Source: JADJWR01 sp963847675 (GTDB taxonomy: Bacteria > Pseudomonadota > Gammaproteobacteria > Burkholderiales > Burkholderiaceae_F). From it: a DNA stretch of 64,000 nt. Location: positions 434,001-498,000 of the forward strand of contig CAWKAP010000004.1 in assembly GCA_963847675.1 (NCBI GenBank), read 5' to 3'. Every line of letters starts with the position of its first letter. Positions within the stretch are counted from its first letter, which is position 1. Below, piece after piece: positions 18,552 to 29,232 of the stretch. The notes below the pieces were generated by a model. That model ran no database searches and was not told where the DNA came from. It saw only the letters and a list, made by a program, of their open reading frames with translations. A program made the translations under genes and the position numbers.

Positions 18552-19046
18552 ATGCAGGCCATTCGTCTTGCCGCCAGTGCGGCGATGACGCTGATTCTCC
18601 TTGCGTTCGTCGCGATTCTCTTTTCGCCTTCGTTTGCGATGCCCACCGGGGGTCCGCAGGTCGGTCTGGGGCGCGGCGCGCTGCCGCAGTTCTGCGTCGT
18701 GGCCGCGGCAATCCTCGCAGTGGCGACCTTCGTCCGTGATGCCATCGCGATGCGCCGCACCGGCTCGATCGTCGGGCCGATGGCGATCAGCGAGTCCACC
18801 GAGCCGCGCCGGGTCGTCGTCATCGGCTTTGCTGCACTGCTGATGCTGGTGGCTTATGTGACCGCGTGGTGGCTGCTCGGCTTCCTGCCGGCTTCGGTCG
18901 CTTTTCTCGCCGCGACGAGCCTGCTGCTGCTGCCGCGCGAGCGCTGGAACACGCGCGCACTGATCCCGGTCGCCGCCACCAGCGTTCTGTTCGGCGTTGG
19001 CGTGTGGGCGCTGTTCGTCTATGTCCTGCAGGTGCCGCTGCGCTAG
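18552..19046 (+). CDS. tctB: TTT small membrane subunit (TctB family)
   Basis: This 164-aa membrane protein has four hydrophobic segments, the usual TctB layout. The first helix spans about residues 5-25; after GRGALP come a second helix and later two closely spaced helices rich in Leu/Val. I chose the ATG at 18552, which puts the first helix right after the start; an ATG at 18495 adds 19 polar residues of unlikely relevance. It lies between the binding protein and TctA, the canonical C-B-A order. Confidence 0.87.
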   Translation: MQAIRLAASAAMTLILLAFVAILFSPSFAMPTGGPQVGLGRGALPQFCVVAAAILAVATFVRDAIAMRRTGSIVGPMAISESTEPRRVVVIGFAALLMLVAYVTAWWLLGFLPASVAFLAATSLLLLPRERWNTRALIPVAATSVLFGVGVWALFVYVLQVPLR

Positions 19047-19070
19047 CTGCCGGCAGGAGACCCACTACAG

Positions 19071-20594
19071 ATGGACGTCTTCACCAACCTGTTGCCGGCG
19101 CTCGGCGACGTGCTGACCGGCCCGGTCGGGCTGGCGCTGATCCTGTTCGGCGTCATCGTCGGCTTCATCTTCGGCGCGACACCGGGCCTGACCGCAACGA
19201 TGGGTGTCGCGCTGTTCATTCCGCTGACATTTCCATTGGAGGCCGATCTGGCGATCGGCATGATGGTCGCGCTGTATTGCGGCTCGATGGCGGGCGGCGC
19301 GATCCCGGCCATCCTGCTGAACATTCCCGGAACGCCCTCGGCGGTGATCACCACGCTCGACGGCCATCCGATGGCCAAGAACGGGCAGGCGGCCAAGGCC
19401 TACGGCTGGGCGCTGGTCGCCTCGATCGTCGGCGGCCTCATCTCGTGGCTGTGCCTGGTCACGCTGGCGCCGGCCCTGGCGCAGCTGGCGCTGAAACTGG
19501 GGCCTGCCGAATACGCGGCGACCGCCTTTCTGGCGATGACGATCATCGCCTCGATCGTGCCGGGACAACTGCTCAAAGGCGCGCTCGCCGTCGTCATCGG
19601 GCTGGCGCTGTCGGTGGTCGGGCTCGACCAGATCACCGGCGAGGGCCGCTGGACCTTCGACACGCTGGCCCTGATGCGGGGCATCGACATGATGCCGGCG
19701 CTGATCGGGTTGCTGGTGATCCCGGAACTGCTGTCGTCGATGTTCGAACGGCACGGCAAGACGCGACTGCCGTACGACCTCGGCAACTTTCTGCCGACCC
19801 TGCGCGAATGGAGCCGGCACGGCGTCAACAACATCCGCTCGGCGCTGATCGGCGTGGGCATCGGCATCGTGCCGGCACTCGGCGGCAGCGTCGGCTCGCT
19901 GATTGCCTACGACCAGGCCAGGCGACTGGACAAGGATGGGGACCAATACGGCAAGGGCGCGCCGGGGGGCGTGGTGGCTTCCGAGGCCGCCAACAACGGC
20001 GTCACCGGCGGCGCGCTGATCCCGCTGCTGACGCTCGGTATCCCGGGCGACACCGTCACGGCGATGCTGCTCGGCGGGCTGACGATCCACGGCCTGCAGC
20101 CGGGGCCGCGCCTGTTCGAAACCAGCGGCCCGATCGTGTGGCACATCCTCGCCTCGATCCTGATCGCCAACCTGCTGATCATCGTCGTCGGCATCATCGG
20201 CTTCCGTTTCTTCGTCCGTGTGCTCGACGTGCCGCGCCACCTGCTGATCCCGGCGCTGTTCGTGCTCGCCGTGGTCGGCACGTATGCGCTGTCGAACCAG
20301 GTGTTCGACGTGGTGGTCATGCTGGCGCTCGGCACGGCCGGCTTCCTGATGATGCTCGCCAGCATTCCCGTCTATCCGGCGGTGATCGGTGTGATCCTGG
20401 GCCCGCTGCTCGAATCGGAAATGCGACGGGCGCTCGTCATCAGCGGTGGCGACTGGAGCACCTTCTTCACGCGCCCGGGCTCGGCGGCAATTCTCGCCGT
20501 CGCCGTGGTCGCGCTCGTACTGCCCAACCTTCTCGCCAGACTCAAGCGGCGCCGCCTGCAGGCCGCCGCCGTACCTCAGGAGCAGACCCGGTGA
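19071..20594 (+). CDS. tctA: TTT large membrane subunit (TctA family)
   Basis: This 507-aa permease has about 11-12 membrane segments. TctA signature blocks are visible: FGATPGLTATMGVALFIPLTF near residue 35 and SEAANNGVTGGALIPLLTLGIPGD around residue 305-325. A GCAGGAGA ribosome-binding site precedes the ATG. Its stop overlaps the GTG start of the enolase-superfamily gene (GTGA at 20591-20594), so transporter and enzyme are translationally coupled. This supports the enzyme acting on the imported compound. Confidence 0.94.
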   Translation: MDVFTNLLPALGDVLTGPVGLALILFGVIVGFIFGATPGLTATMGVALFIPLTFPLEADLAIGMMVALYCGSMAGGAIPAILLNIPGTPSAVITTLDGHPMAKNGQAAKAYGWALVASIVGGLISWLCLVTLAPALAQLALKLGPAEYAATAFLAMTIIASIVPGQLLKGALAVVIGLALSVVGLDQITGEGRWTFDTLALMRGIDMMPALIGLLVIPELLSSMFERHGKTRLPYDLGNFLPTLREWSRHGVNNIRSALIGVGIGIVPALGGSVGSLIAYDQARRLDKDGDQYGKGAPGGVVASEAANNGVTGGALIPLLTLGIPGDTVTAMLLGGLTIHGLQPGPRLFETSGPIVWHILASILIANLLIIVVGIIGFRFFVRVLDVPRHLLIPALFVLAVVGTYALSNQVFDVVVMLALGTAGFLMMLASIPVYPAVIGVILGPLLESEMRRALVISGGDWSTFFTRPGSAAILAVAVVALVLPNLLARLKRRRLQAAAVPQEQTR

Positions 20595-21730
20595 AAGTCA
20601 AGAAAGTCACGAGCCACGTGCTGAGCACGCCGATCGAGAAGCCGTTCACCTCGTCGCGCGGCTGGCTGTACAAGACGCGCGGCACCTGCCTCGTCGAGAT
20701 CGAGACCGACGACGGCATCGTCGGCTGGGGCGAATGCTACGGACCGTCGGCGGTGGCCAAGGCCTTCATCGACACGCAGTTCGCGCCGCGCATCGTCGGC
20801 CGCGATCCGTTCGACGTCGAGGTGATCTGGGAGGAGCTTTACAACCGGATCAAGGATTACGGCGCCAAGGGCATGTCGATCGCGGCGATCAGCGGCATCG
20901 ACATTGCCCTGTGGGACATCGTCGGCAAGTCCTGCGGCAAGCCGGTGCACAAGCTGCTCGGCGGCGCCTTCCGCACCGAGGTGCAGGCCTATGCGACCGG
21001 GCTGTATTTCATCGACATGGACAACCTGGTCGGCGAAGCGGTCGAGGAGGCGGAAGGCTACGTGAAGGACGGCTTCCGCGCGGTGAAGATGAAGATCGGC
21101 ATGGGTTCGATCGACAAGGACTTCGAGCGTGTTGCCGCCGTGCGCAAGGCGATCGGCCCCGACATCCGGCTGATGGTCGACGCCAACCACTGCTTTTCCG
21201 TGCCGGTGGCGATCCGCCTCGGCCGCCGGCTCGAGGCGCTCGACATCGATTGGTTCGAGGAGCCGATTTCTCCCGAGGACATCGACGGCTATGTCGAAGT
21301 GACGCGGGCGCTCGACATGGCGGTGGCCGGCGGCGAGAACGAGTTCACGCGCTGGGGCTTCCGCGATTCGATCGTGCGCAAGGCGATGGACATCGTTCAG
21401 CCTGACGTCTGCGCGGCCGGCGGCCTGACCGAATGCAAGAAGATCGCTGCGATCGCCTCCGCGCACGGCGTCGAATGCGTTCCGCACGCGTGGGGATCGG
21501 TGGTCGGCCTGGCCGCAACGGTGCACTTTCTGGCGTCGATTCCGGACCAGCCGCCGAGCCTTTTCCCGTTCCCGCCGCTGCTCGAATTCGAGCAGTGCGA
21601 GAACCCGTTCCGCGACTACCTGGGCCGCGAGCCGATCAGCCAGGTCAACGGCGTCGTCAAGGTGCCGTCAGGCGCAGGTCTCGGCGTCGACATCGATCGC
21701 CGGATCATCGACAAGTACCGCGCCGGCTGA
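20591..21730 (+). CDS. Enolase-superfamily (mandelate racemase) enzyme, galactarolactone cycloisomerase-like
   Basis: This 379-aa protein is a mandelate racemase/muconate lactonizing enzyme. It has the KxK base motif (RAVKMKIGMG), the three metal ligands in MVDANH, WFEEPI and GGENEF, and a C-terminal catalytic-type His in VPHAWGS. From memory, blocks such as SGIDIALWDI and the FEQCENPFR region near the end resemble Agrobacterium D-galactarolactone cycloisomerase (Gci). That would fit galactarate/galacturonate catabolism, but dehydratases of acid sugars are equally possible in this superfamily. It starts with GTG coupled to tctA. Confidence 0.88.
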   Translation: MKVKKVTSHVLSTPIEKPFTSSRGWLYKTRGTCLVEIETDDGIVGWGECYGPSAVAKAFIDTQFAPRIVGRDPFDVEVIWEELYNRIKDYGAKGMSIAAISGIDIALWDIVGKSCGKPVHKLLGGAFRTEVQAYATGLYFIDMDNLVGEAVEEAEGYVKDGFRAVKMKIGMGSIDKDFERVAAVRKAIGPDIRLMVDANHCFSVPVAIRLGRRLEALDIDWFEEPISPEDIDGYVEVTRALDMAVAGGENEFTRWGFRDSIVRKAMDIVQPDVCAAGGLTECKKIAAIASAHGVECVPHAWGSVVGLAATVHFLASIPDQPPSLFPFPPLLEFEQCENPFRDYLGREPISQVNGVVKVPSGAGLGVDIDRRIIDKYRAG

Positions 21731-21740
21731 AGCAGCGGCC

Positions 21741-22646
21741 ATGCGGTTCGTCACTTTCATCCTCCACGGCATGCCGCGTGCCGGCGTCCTTGTCGGCGAC
21801 GCATCGAGTCCGAACGATGCGGTCTTCGACCTGGCGGCCGACTGCATGGCGCCGGCGCTCGGCAGCGTCGAGCCGCAGGTCGGCCGTCTGATCGGCGCGG
21901 GCCTCGATGAAATCGCCGTGTCGATCGGCCGCCACGGCCTGCGCGACGAGGCCCGGCGCCTGCTCGGCGACGTGTCCCTGCTGGCGCCCATCCCGCGCCC
22001 GCGACGCATCATCGGCATCGCCCACAACTATCGCGATGCGATCCGCGAGCGCGGCATCGAGCCGCCGGCGGCGCCTGTCGTGTTCATCAAGCATCCCGAG
22101 ACCGTCGTCGGTCCGAACGTGCCGGTTGCGCTGCCTGCCGGCATTGGTGGTGTGACCTACGAGGCCGAATTGGCGGTCGTGATCGGCCGGGCAGGGCGCA
22201 ACATCCCGGTGGCCGAAGCGCTGGCGCATGTCGTTGGCGCGGCGACGTTCAACGACATCAGTGCCAGCGAACTGATCAGGAAGGACGGCAATTTCGAGCG
22301 AGGCAAGAATTTTCCGACGTTCGGGCCGCTCGGACCCTATCTGGCCACCGTCGACGAACTCGGCGACCTGCAGCAGCTTGCCGTCCGCTTCGAGATGGAC
22401 GGCGCGATCCTGCAGGATTCGAACACGTCGCAGATGCTGTTTTCGGTGGCCGAGCTGGTCTCGATCCTGTCACGCGAAGCATCGCTCGAAGTCGGCGACG
22501 TGATCGCGACTGGCACCCCGGCCGGTGTGGCGCCGGTACGCCAGCCGCCGACCTGGCTGCGCCCGGGCGCGACCATGCGCGCGTCGGTCGAAGGGCTGGG
22601 AGAGCTGTCGAACCCGATCGTCGAAGGAGAACCGTTCAGTGGCTGA
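21741..22646 (+). CDS. Fumarylacetoacetate hydrolase-family protein
   Basis: This 301-aa enzyme carries the FAH fold: IIGIAHNYRDAI, a metal-site acidic set around VTYEAELAVVIGRAG, and VIATGTPAGVAPV near the C-terminus. The first ~90 residues form the usual variable N-terminal part. It is the second FAH-family protein in the window (the other is 9349-10200) and only distantly similar to it. It sits between an enolase-superfamily enzyme and a D-2-hydroxyacid dehydrogenase in the same run, so it probably cleaves or hydrates a keto-deoxy or diketo acid downstream of them. Confidence 0.88.
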   Translation: MRFVTFILHGMPRAGVLVGDASSPNDAVFDLAADCMAPALGSVEPQVGRLIGAGLDEIAVSIGRHGLRDEARRLLGDVSLLAPIPRPRRIIGIAHNYRDAIRERGIEPPAAPVVFIKHPETVVGPNVPVALPAGIGGVTYEAELAVVIGRAGRNIPVAEALAHVVGAATFNDISASELIRKDGNFERGKNFPTFGPLGPYLATVDELGDLQQLAVRFEMDGAILQDSNTSQMLFSVAELVSILSREASLEVGDVIATGTPAGVAPVRQPPTWLRPGATMRASVEGLGELSNPIVEGEPFSG

Positions 22647-23607
22647 ACTGCAGACCGTTCTGGCGACCAATGCGCTGCATCCGGACGCGGCGGCAATGCT
22701 GGAGGGCAGGGTGCGGCTGGTGACCGCGCCCGATGCGCGTTTCGATACCCTGCGAGCGCTCGTCGCCGACGTCGACGGCGTTATCGTCCGGGCACAACTG
22801 CCCGACGACATCTGCGACCACGGACCGAAGCTCAAGGGGCTGGTGCGACACGGCGTCGGCCTCGATTTCATACCGGTGGACGCCGCCACTCGCAAGGGTG
22901 TCGCCGTTGCCAACCTGCCGGGCTGCAACACGCAGACGGTTGCCGAATACTGCTTCGCCCAGCTGCTCAGCCTGCGCCGGCCGCTCGGCAAGGCGGACGC
23001 GATGCTGCGCTCGGCCGGGTGGGACAGGGCGCGGGCGATGGCCAGCGATTTCGCCGAACTGGGCGGCACGACACTGGGCATCCTCGGCGTCGGCGCGGTC
23101 GGCACGCGGATCGCCGGGATCGCTGCCGCCTTCGGCATGAAGCCGATCGGCGCGTCTCGGCCAAGCGACCCGATGCCCCCCGCGGTCGAGCGCGTTTCGA
23201 CCGACGAGCTCTTTGCCCGTGCCGATGCGCTGATCCTTTCCTGCGCGCTGACGCCGGAGACGCGCGGAATCGCCAATGCGGCGCGCATCCGCTCGATGAA
23301 GCCGCATGCGGTCCTGATCAACGCTTCGCGCGGTCCGGTGGTCGAGACGGCGGCGCTCGTCGAGGCATTGAAGGCGGGACGAATCGCCGGCGCCGCGCTC
23401 GATGTCTACGATGTCCATCCGCTCGACCCGAATCACGAGCTGCTGAGCTGTCCCAACGTGCTGCTGACGCCGCACATCGCGGCGATCACCGCAACCAGTT
23501 ACCGCGCCATGGGTGTCGGTGCAGTGGCGGAGATGCTGCGCATCCTCGCCGGCGACGAGCCGCAGAACCTGGTCAATCCCGACTATCGCCAACACAGGAT
23601 TCGATGA
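22639..23607 (+). CDS. D-isomer-specific 2-hydroxyacid dehydrogenase
   Basis: This 322-aa oxidoreductase contains the NAD-binding loop LGILGVGAVGTRIAG and the catalytic Arg, Glu/Asp and His regions in INASRGPVVE, VYDVHPLD and LLTPHIAAIT. In the position usually held by the catalytic Glu the sequence reads YDVHP, so assignment there is less certain. The GTG start at 22639 overlaps the end of the FAH gene by eight bases and follows GAAGGAGAA (22623-22631). Its stop overlaps the start of the next enolase-superfamily gene. Confidence 0.87.
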   Translation: MAELQTVLATNALHPDAAAMLEGRVRLVTAPDARFDTLRALVADVDGVIVRAQLPDDICDHGPKLKGLVRHGVGLDFIPVDAATRKGVAVANLPGCNTQTVAEYCFAQLLSLRRPLGKADAMLRSAGWDRARAMASDFAELGGTTLGILGVGAVGTRIAGIAAAFGMKPIGASRPSDPMPPAVERVSTDELFARADALILSCALTPETRGIANAARIRSMKPHAVLINASRGPVVETAALVEALKAGRIAGAALDVYDVHPLDPNHELLSCPNVLLTPHIAAITATSYRAMGVGAVAEMLRILAGDEPQNLVNPDYRQHRIR

Positions 23608-24746
23608 TGAAGATCACCGCGCTTCGCGCTCTCCCCGTTTCCTATCGCGTACCCGAGGGACAGAACGTCACGCTCGGCATCGGCCGGGCCGTGAAGCGCG
23701 ACGCCGTGCTGGTCAAGGTCGAGACCGACGAAGGCATCACGGGCTGGGGCGAGGCGCATCACGGCCGCTGTCCGGGCGCGATCGCCAGACTGATCGACAC
23801 GACGATGGGCGAACTCGTGGTCGGAATGGATGCGCTCGACGTGGTCGGTGTGTGGGCCAAGGTCTACCGGATGCAGCTGGCCAGCCACGGCATGGGTGCT
23901 GCCGCCTCCATGGCGTTATCGGGCGTCGACCTCGCGCTGTGGGACATTCGCGGCAAGGCGGCGGGCTGGCCGCTGTACCGATTGCTCGGCGGTGCGGCCA
24001 AGCCGATCAGGGCCTACGCCGGCGGCATTTCGCTCGGTTACCAGGAGCCCGCGTCGTTGGCAGAGGAAGCACTGTCCTACGTGAAGCTCGGCTACCGCGC
24101 GGTGAAGCTGCGCGTCGGCGACACGCCGAAGCGCGACATCGCCCGCGTTCACGCGGTCCGGCAGGCCGTCGGCGACGATGTCGAGATCCTCGTCGACGCC
24201 AACACCAACTATTCGCTCGACGATGCGCGCCGCGTGCTGCCGGCCTATGAGGAAAGCGCGGTCGCCTGGCTCGAGGAGCCATTCCCGCCGCACGATTTCC
24301 GAAACTACATCGAAGCTGCAAGCCTTGGCGACGTGCCGCTGGCAGCCGGCGAGAACCACTTCACCCGCTTCGACTTCACGCGGCTGATCGAGGATGGCGC
24401 GGTCCGCTTCGTGCAGCCGGATGTGTCCAAGGCCGGTGGCATCACCGAAACGATGCGCATCGCGGCGATGGCGTCCGCCTGGAAACTCAGCCTGAATCCG
24501 CACACCCTCGCCACCGGCATCAACATGGCTGCATCGATCCACCTGCTGGCATCCGTCGACAATGCCGGCTACTTCGAAGGCGACGTGGCGAAGCACAACC
24601 CCTTCCGCGACGAGATCGGCGGCGTTCCGTACCAGGTCGACAGCGCGGGCTGCGTTAGCCCGCTTGAAAGACCCGGCCACGGCATCGAGGTCGACGAAGC
24701 ATTCGTCGCCGCGCATCCCTTGATCGAAGGTCCCTGCTACGTCTGA
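23604..24746 (+). CDS. Enolase-superfamily (mandelate racemase) enzyme, second copy
   Basis: This 380-aa enolase-superfamily protein has metal ligands in LVDANTN, WLEEPF and AAGENHF and a C-terminal His in LNPHTL. In the second-strand base motif it reads VKLRVG, that is K-x-R where most mandelate racemase members have K-x-K, so its chemistry may differ from the copy at 20591. The start is ATGATG at 23604 or 23607, overlapping the upstream stop. It is the last gene of the plus-strand TTT operon and is convergent with the aldehyde dehydrogenase. A dehydratase acting on a sugar acid is likely. Confidence 0.87.
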   Translation: MMKITALRALPVSYRVPEGQNVTLGIGRAVKRDAVLVKVETDEGITGWGEAHHGRCPGAIARLIDTTMGELVVGMDALDVVGVWAKVYRMQLASHGMGAAASMALSGVDLALWDIRGKAAGWPLYRLLGGAAKPIRAYAGGISLGYQEPASLAEEALSYVKLGYRAVKLRVGDTPKRDIARVHAVRQAVGDDVEILVDANTNYSLDDARRVLPAYEESAVAWLEEPFPPHDFRNYIEAASLGDVPLAAGENHFTRFDFTRLIEDGAVRFVQPDVSKAGGITETMRIAAMASAWKLSLNPHTLATGINMAASIHLLASVDNAGYFEGDVAKHNPFRDEIGGVPYQVDSAGCVSPLERPGHGIEVDEAFVAAHPLIEGPCYV

Positions 24747-24846
24747 CCGCCGGGCCTTGTCGCGCGAGGCGTAGGTCCGGAGCCCGGGCCGCGCCCGTCG
24801 CATTGACCGTACGTTCACGCAGCCGCAGACGAGTGCGGCGATCGTT

Positions 24847-26280
24847 TCAGGGCAGCGTGTACGCGGTCTTGACCGTGGTGTAGAACTCGGCGGCGTAGCG
24901 GCCCTGCTCGCGCGGGCCGTAGCTCGAGCCCTTGCGGCCGCCGAACGGCACGTGATAGTCGACTCCTGCCGTCGGCAGGTTCACCATCACCATGCCGGCC
25001 TCGGCGTTGCGCTTGAAATGGCTGGCGTGCTTCAGGCTCGTCGTGCAGATGCCGGTGCACAGTCCGTACTCGGTGTCGTTGGCGGCAGCCAGCGCCGCCT
25101 CGTAGTCGCGCACGCGCAGCACGGCCGCCACCGGGCCGAAGATCTCCTCGCGCGCGATGCGCATCTGTGGCGTGACCTCGGTGAACAGCGCCGGCGCCAT
25201 GTAGAAGCCCGGCGTCGAGCGCCTGAGCAGATCGCCGCCGCAGACCAGGCGCGCGCCCTCCTTGCTGCCGATCGCGACGTAGGAGAGGTCCTGGTCGAGC
25301 TGGCTCTGGTCGACGACCGGCCCGACATGGGTGCCCGCCTGCAGCGCATCGTCGATCACCAGCTGGCCGATGCGCGTCTTCATCGCCTCGACGAAGCGGT
25401 CGTGAATGCCCTCGGTGACGATCAGCCGCGACGACGCCGTGCAGCGCTGGCCGGTCGAAAAATAGGCACCGTTCACCGCGCACTCGACCGCCGTGGCGAG
25501 ATCCGCGTCGTCGAGAACGACGAGCGGGTTCTTGCCGCCCATCTCGAGCTGGAACTTCTTCATGCCGGAGACGCACGCCAGGGCGACCTTGCGTCCGGTG
25601 GCCACCGAACCGGTGAAGGTGATCGCGTCGACCTTGGGGTGGTTGAGCAGCGTTTCGCCGACCACCGAGCCGCGGCCCATCACCAGGTTGAACACGCCCG
25701 GCGGAATTCCCGCGCGGGCGATGATCTCGCCGAGCTGGTGTGCCATGCCCGGCACGAGGTCGGCCGGCTTGAACACCACGCAGTTGCCATAGGCCAGCGC
25801 CGGCGCGATCTTCCAGGCCGGAATGGCGATCGGGAAGTTCCACGGCGTGATGATGCCGATGACGCCCACCGGCTCGCGCGTGATCTCGACGTCGATGTTC
25901 GGGCGCACCGACGGGATCTTCTCGCCGGCCAGCCGCACGCACTCGGCGGCGAAGAAAAGAAAGATCTGCCCGGCGCGCGCGGTCTCGCCGATGCCTTCGG
26001 CGAGCGTCTTGCCCTCCTCGCGCGACAGCAGGCGGCCGAGCTCGTCCTTGCGGGCAAGGATCTCGTCGCCGACGCGCTTGAGGATGTCGTGACGCTCCTG
26101 CACCGACGAGCGCGACCAGGCCGGGAAGGCGGCCCGCGCGGCGGCAATCGCGTGCTCGGTGGCCGCGCGGTCGGCCCGCGCGTAGGTGCCGATCACGTCG
26201 TCCGTGTTCGACGGATTGATGTTGCGGGCGGATTCGGCGCCGGCCACCCATTCACCGGCGATGTAGTTCTTGGCATCCAT
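24847..26280 (-). CDS. Aldehyde dehydrogenase, 2-oxoglutarate-semialdehyde dehydrogenase-like
   Basis: This 477-aa NAD(P)-dependent aldehyde dehydrogenase shows the superfamily motifs TPWNFPIAIPAWKIAPALAYGN, the general-base Glu in QLEMGGKNP and the nucleophilic Cys in GQRCTASSR. The C-terminal VPFGGRKGSSYGPREQG block resembles 2-oxoglutarate (alpha-ketoglutaric) semialdehyde dehydrogenases of the pentonate and aldarate pathways. Those enzymes perform the last step to 2-oxoglutarate, which fits the dehydratases nearby. I chose ATG 26280 over 26307 because it gives a family-like N-terminus. An 8-bp hairpin lies in its leader at 26301-26320. Confidence 0.9.
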   Translation of the reverse strand: MDAKNYIAGEWVAGAESARNINPSNTDDVIGTYARADRAATEHAIAAARAAFPAWSRSSVQERHDILKRVGDEILARKDELGRLLSREEGKTLAEGIGETARAGQIFLFFAAECVRLAGEKIPSVRPNIDVEITREPVGVIGIITPWNFPIAIPAWKIAPALAYGNCVVFKPADLVPGMAHQLGEIIARAGIPPGVFNLVMGRGSVVGETLLNHPKVDAITFTGSVATGRKVALACVSGMKKFQLEMGGKNPLVVLDDADLATAVECAVNGAYFSTGQRCTASSRLIVTEGIHDRFVEAMKTRIGQLVIDDALQAGTHVGPVVDQSQLDQDLSYVAIGSKEGARLVCGGDLLRRSTPGFYMAPALFTEVTPQMRIAREEIFGPVAAVLRVRDYEAALAAANDTEYGLCTGICTTSLKHASHFKRNAEAGMVMVNLPTAGVDYHVPFGGRKGSSYGPREQGRYAAEFYTTVKTAYTLP

Positions 26281-26300
26281 GGTCAGCTCTCGTTTCCTTT

Positions 26301-26320
26301 GAGCCACCCCGCGGTGGCTC
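26301..26320. terminator. Perfect hairpin in the ALDH 5' leader region
   Basis: GAGCCACC-CCGC-GGTGGCTC is a perfect 8-bp stem with a 4-base loop. On the plus strand it is followed by TCTTGTTTTG, the form of an intrinsic terminator, yet the flanking genes are on the minus strand. On the minus strand it ends 20 bases before the ALDH ATG and has no T-run after it. It could block antisense transcription or be a leader structure; I cannot decide. Confidence 0.4.
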
Positions 26321-26417
26321 TCTTGTTTTGCTTCACGGCAGGTCGTTGCCGATCCTGGCCCCGACGACGTCGAGCAGCACGGGTTTGTTGAAGCAGGACA
26401 CCTCCGACCTTTTCCGG

Positions 26418-27356
26418 CTAGAGGACGGGTGTCAGCAGTTTGCCGTCCCGGAAGAACGAACGGAGGTTGTTGAACGTGAGGTCAGCCATCGCCTGGCGCG
26501 TCTCCCGCGTACCGCTGGCGATATGCGGCAGCAGCACGACGTTGTCGAGCGGGAACAGGACCTCCGGAACGTTCGGCTCGCTGTCGAACACGTCGAGCGC
26601 CGCACCGGCGATACGCTTGCCGGTCAGCGCGTCGACCAGCGCTGCCTGGTCGACCACCGAACCGCGCGCGATGTTGACGAGAAAGCCCTTCTCGCCGAGC
26701 GCATCGACCACCTCGCGCGAGATCAGCTTGCGCGTCTGCTCGCCGCCGGCGGCCGCGACGACGAGGAAATCCGCCCAGCGGGCGAGTTCGGTCAGCGAAG
26801 GCTCGAAGCGAAATGGCGCCTCGGCGATCTGCGCACGGTCGTGATAGCCAATTTCCATGTCGAACCCGGCAGCGCGCTTGGCGATGGCGCGACCGATCCG
26901 ACCGAGCCCGACGATGCCGAGCCGCTTGCCGCTGAAGCGCGTGGCGAGCGGAAACGCCCCGCGCAACCAGTCGCCGCGGCGGACGAAGCGGTCGGCGGCG
27001 GATACGCCCCGCGCGACGTCGATCAGCAGCCCAAGGGCCAGATCGGCGACACAGTCGGTCAGGACGTCCGGCGTGTTGCTCACCGCCACGCCGCGGCGGC
27101 GCGCCGCGTCGAGATCGATGGTGTCGAAGCCGACGCCGAAGTTGCCGATCACCTTCAGGTTCGGCAATGCGTCGATCAGCGCCGCGTCGGCGCCGAAGCG
27201 GGCCGACGTCGCGACACCGACGAATTCCGCGCCGTGCCTGGCCAGGTAAGCCTTCGGATCGGCTTCGTTGGCCAGCAGGTGCATGTCGAACTCGCTCGCA
27301 AGAGCGCTTTCCAGTGACGGCATCAGCCGCCCGATCTGCAGGATTCTTGGTTTCAT
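26418..27356 (-). CDS. D-2-hydroxyacid dehydrogenase (glyoxylate/hydroxypyruvate reductase type)
   Basis: This 312-aa enzyme has the NAD(P) loop RLGIVGLGRIGRAIAKR, a catalytic Arg in NIARGSVVD, Glu in FDSEPNVPE and His in LLPHIASGT, the arrangement of GhrB/HprA-like reductases. Its C-terminal part is shared with hydroxypyruvate/glyoxylate reductases that use NADPH. The ATG at 27356 lies 2 bp after the stop of the upstream IlvD-type dehydratase, so both are one operon. This repeats the dehydratase-dehydrogenase pairing seen at 1-1890. Confidence 0.9.
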   Translation of the reverse strand: MKPRILQIGRLMPSLESALASEFDMHLLANEADPKAYLARHGAEFVGVATSARFGADAALIDALPNLKVIGNFGVGFDTIDLDAARRRGVAVSNTPDVLTDCVADLALGLLIDVARGVSAADRFVRRGDWLRGAFPLATRFSGKRLGIVGLGRIGRAIAKRAAGFDMEIGYHDRAQIAEAPFRFEPSLTELARWADFLVVAAAGGEQTRKLISREVVDALGEKGFLVNIARGSVVDQAALVDALTGKRIAGAALDVFDSEPNVPEVLFPLDNVVLLPHIASGTRETRQAMADLTFNNLRSFFRDGKLLTPVL

Positions 27357-27358
27357 GG

Positions 27359-29092
<1,734 letters not shown>

Positions 29093-29177
29093 TGGGTGTG
29101 GTCCGGTTTTCTTGGAGCCCGGGTGCGCCCGCCGCTGCTGGACAGGCGCATCTTTCTTCATGGAACGTAACATAACG

Positions 29178-29192
29178 CGAACGCTTTGTTCG
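29178..29192. promoter_or_regulatory. Short palindrome upstream of the dehydratase operon
   Basis: CGAAC-N5-GTTCG is a perfect inverted repeat in the divergent spacer between the minus-strand dehydratase operon and the plus-strand YdaT-like gene. The surrounding stretch (29161-29190) is the most AT-rich part of the spacer. It could be an operator, but a 5-bp arm can occur by chance in GC-rich DNA. Confidence 0.25.
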
Positions 29193-29232
29193 GCGCTGCA
29201 CCCGCAGCCGCCTTCCCGCATAGCGACGTCGC

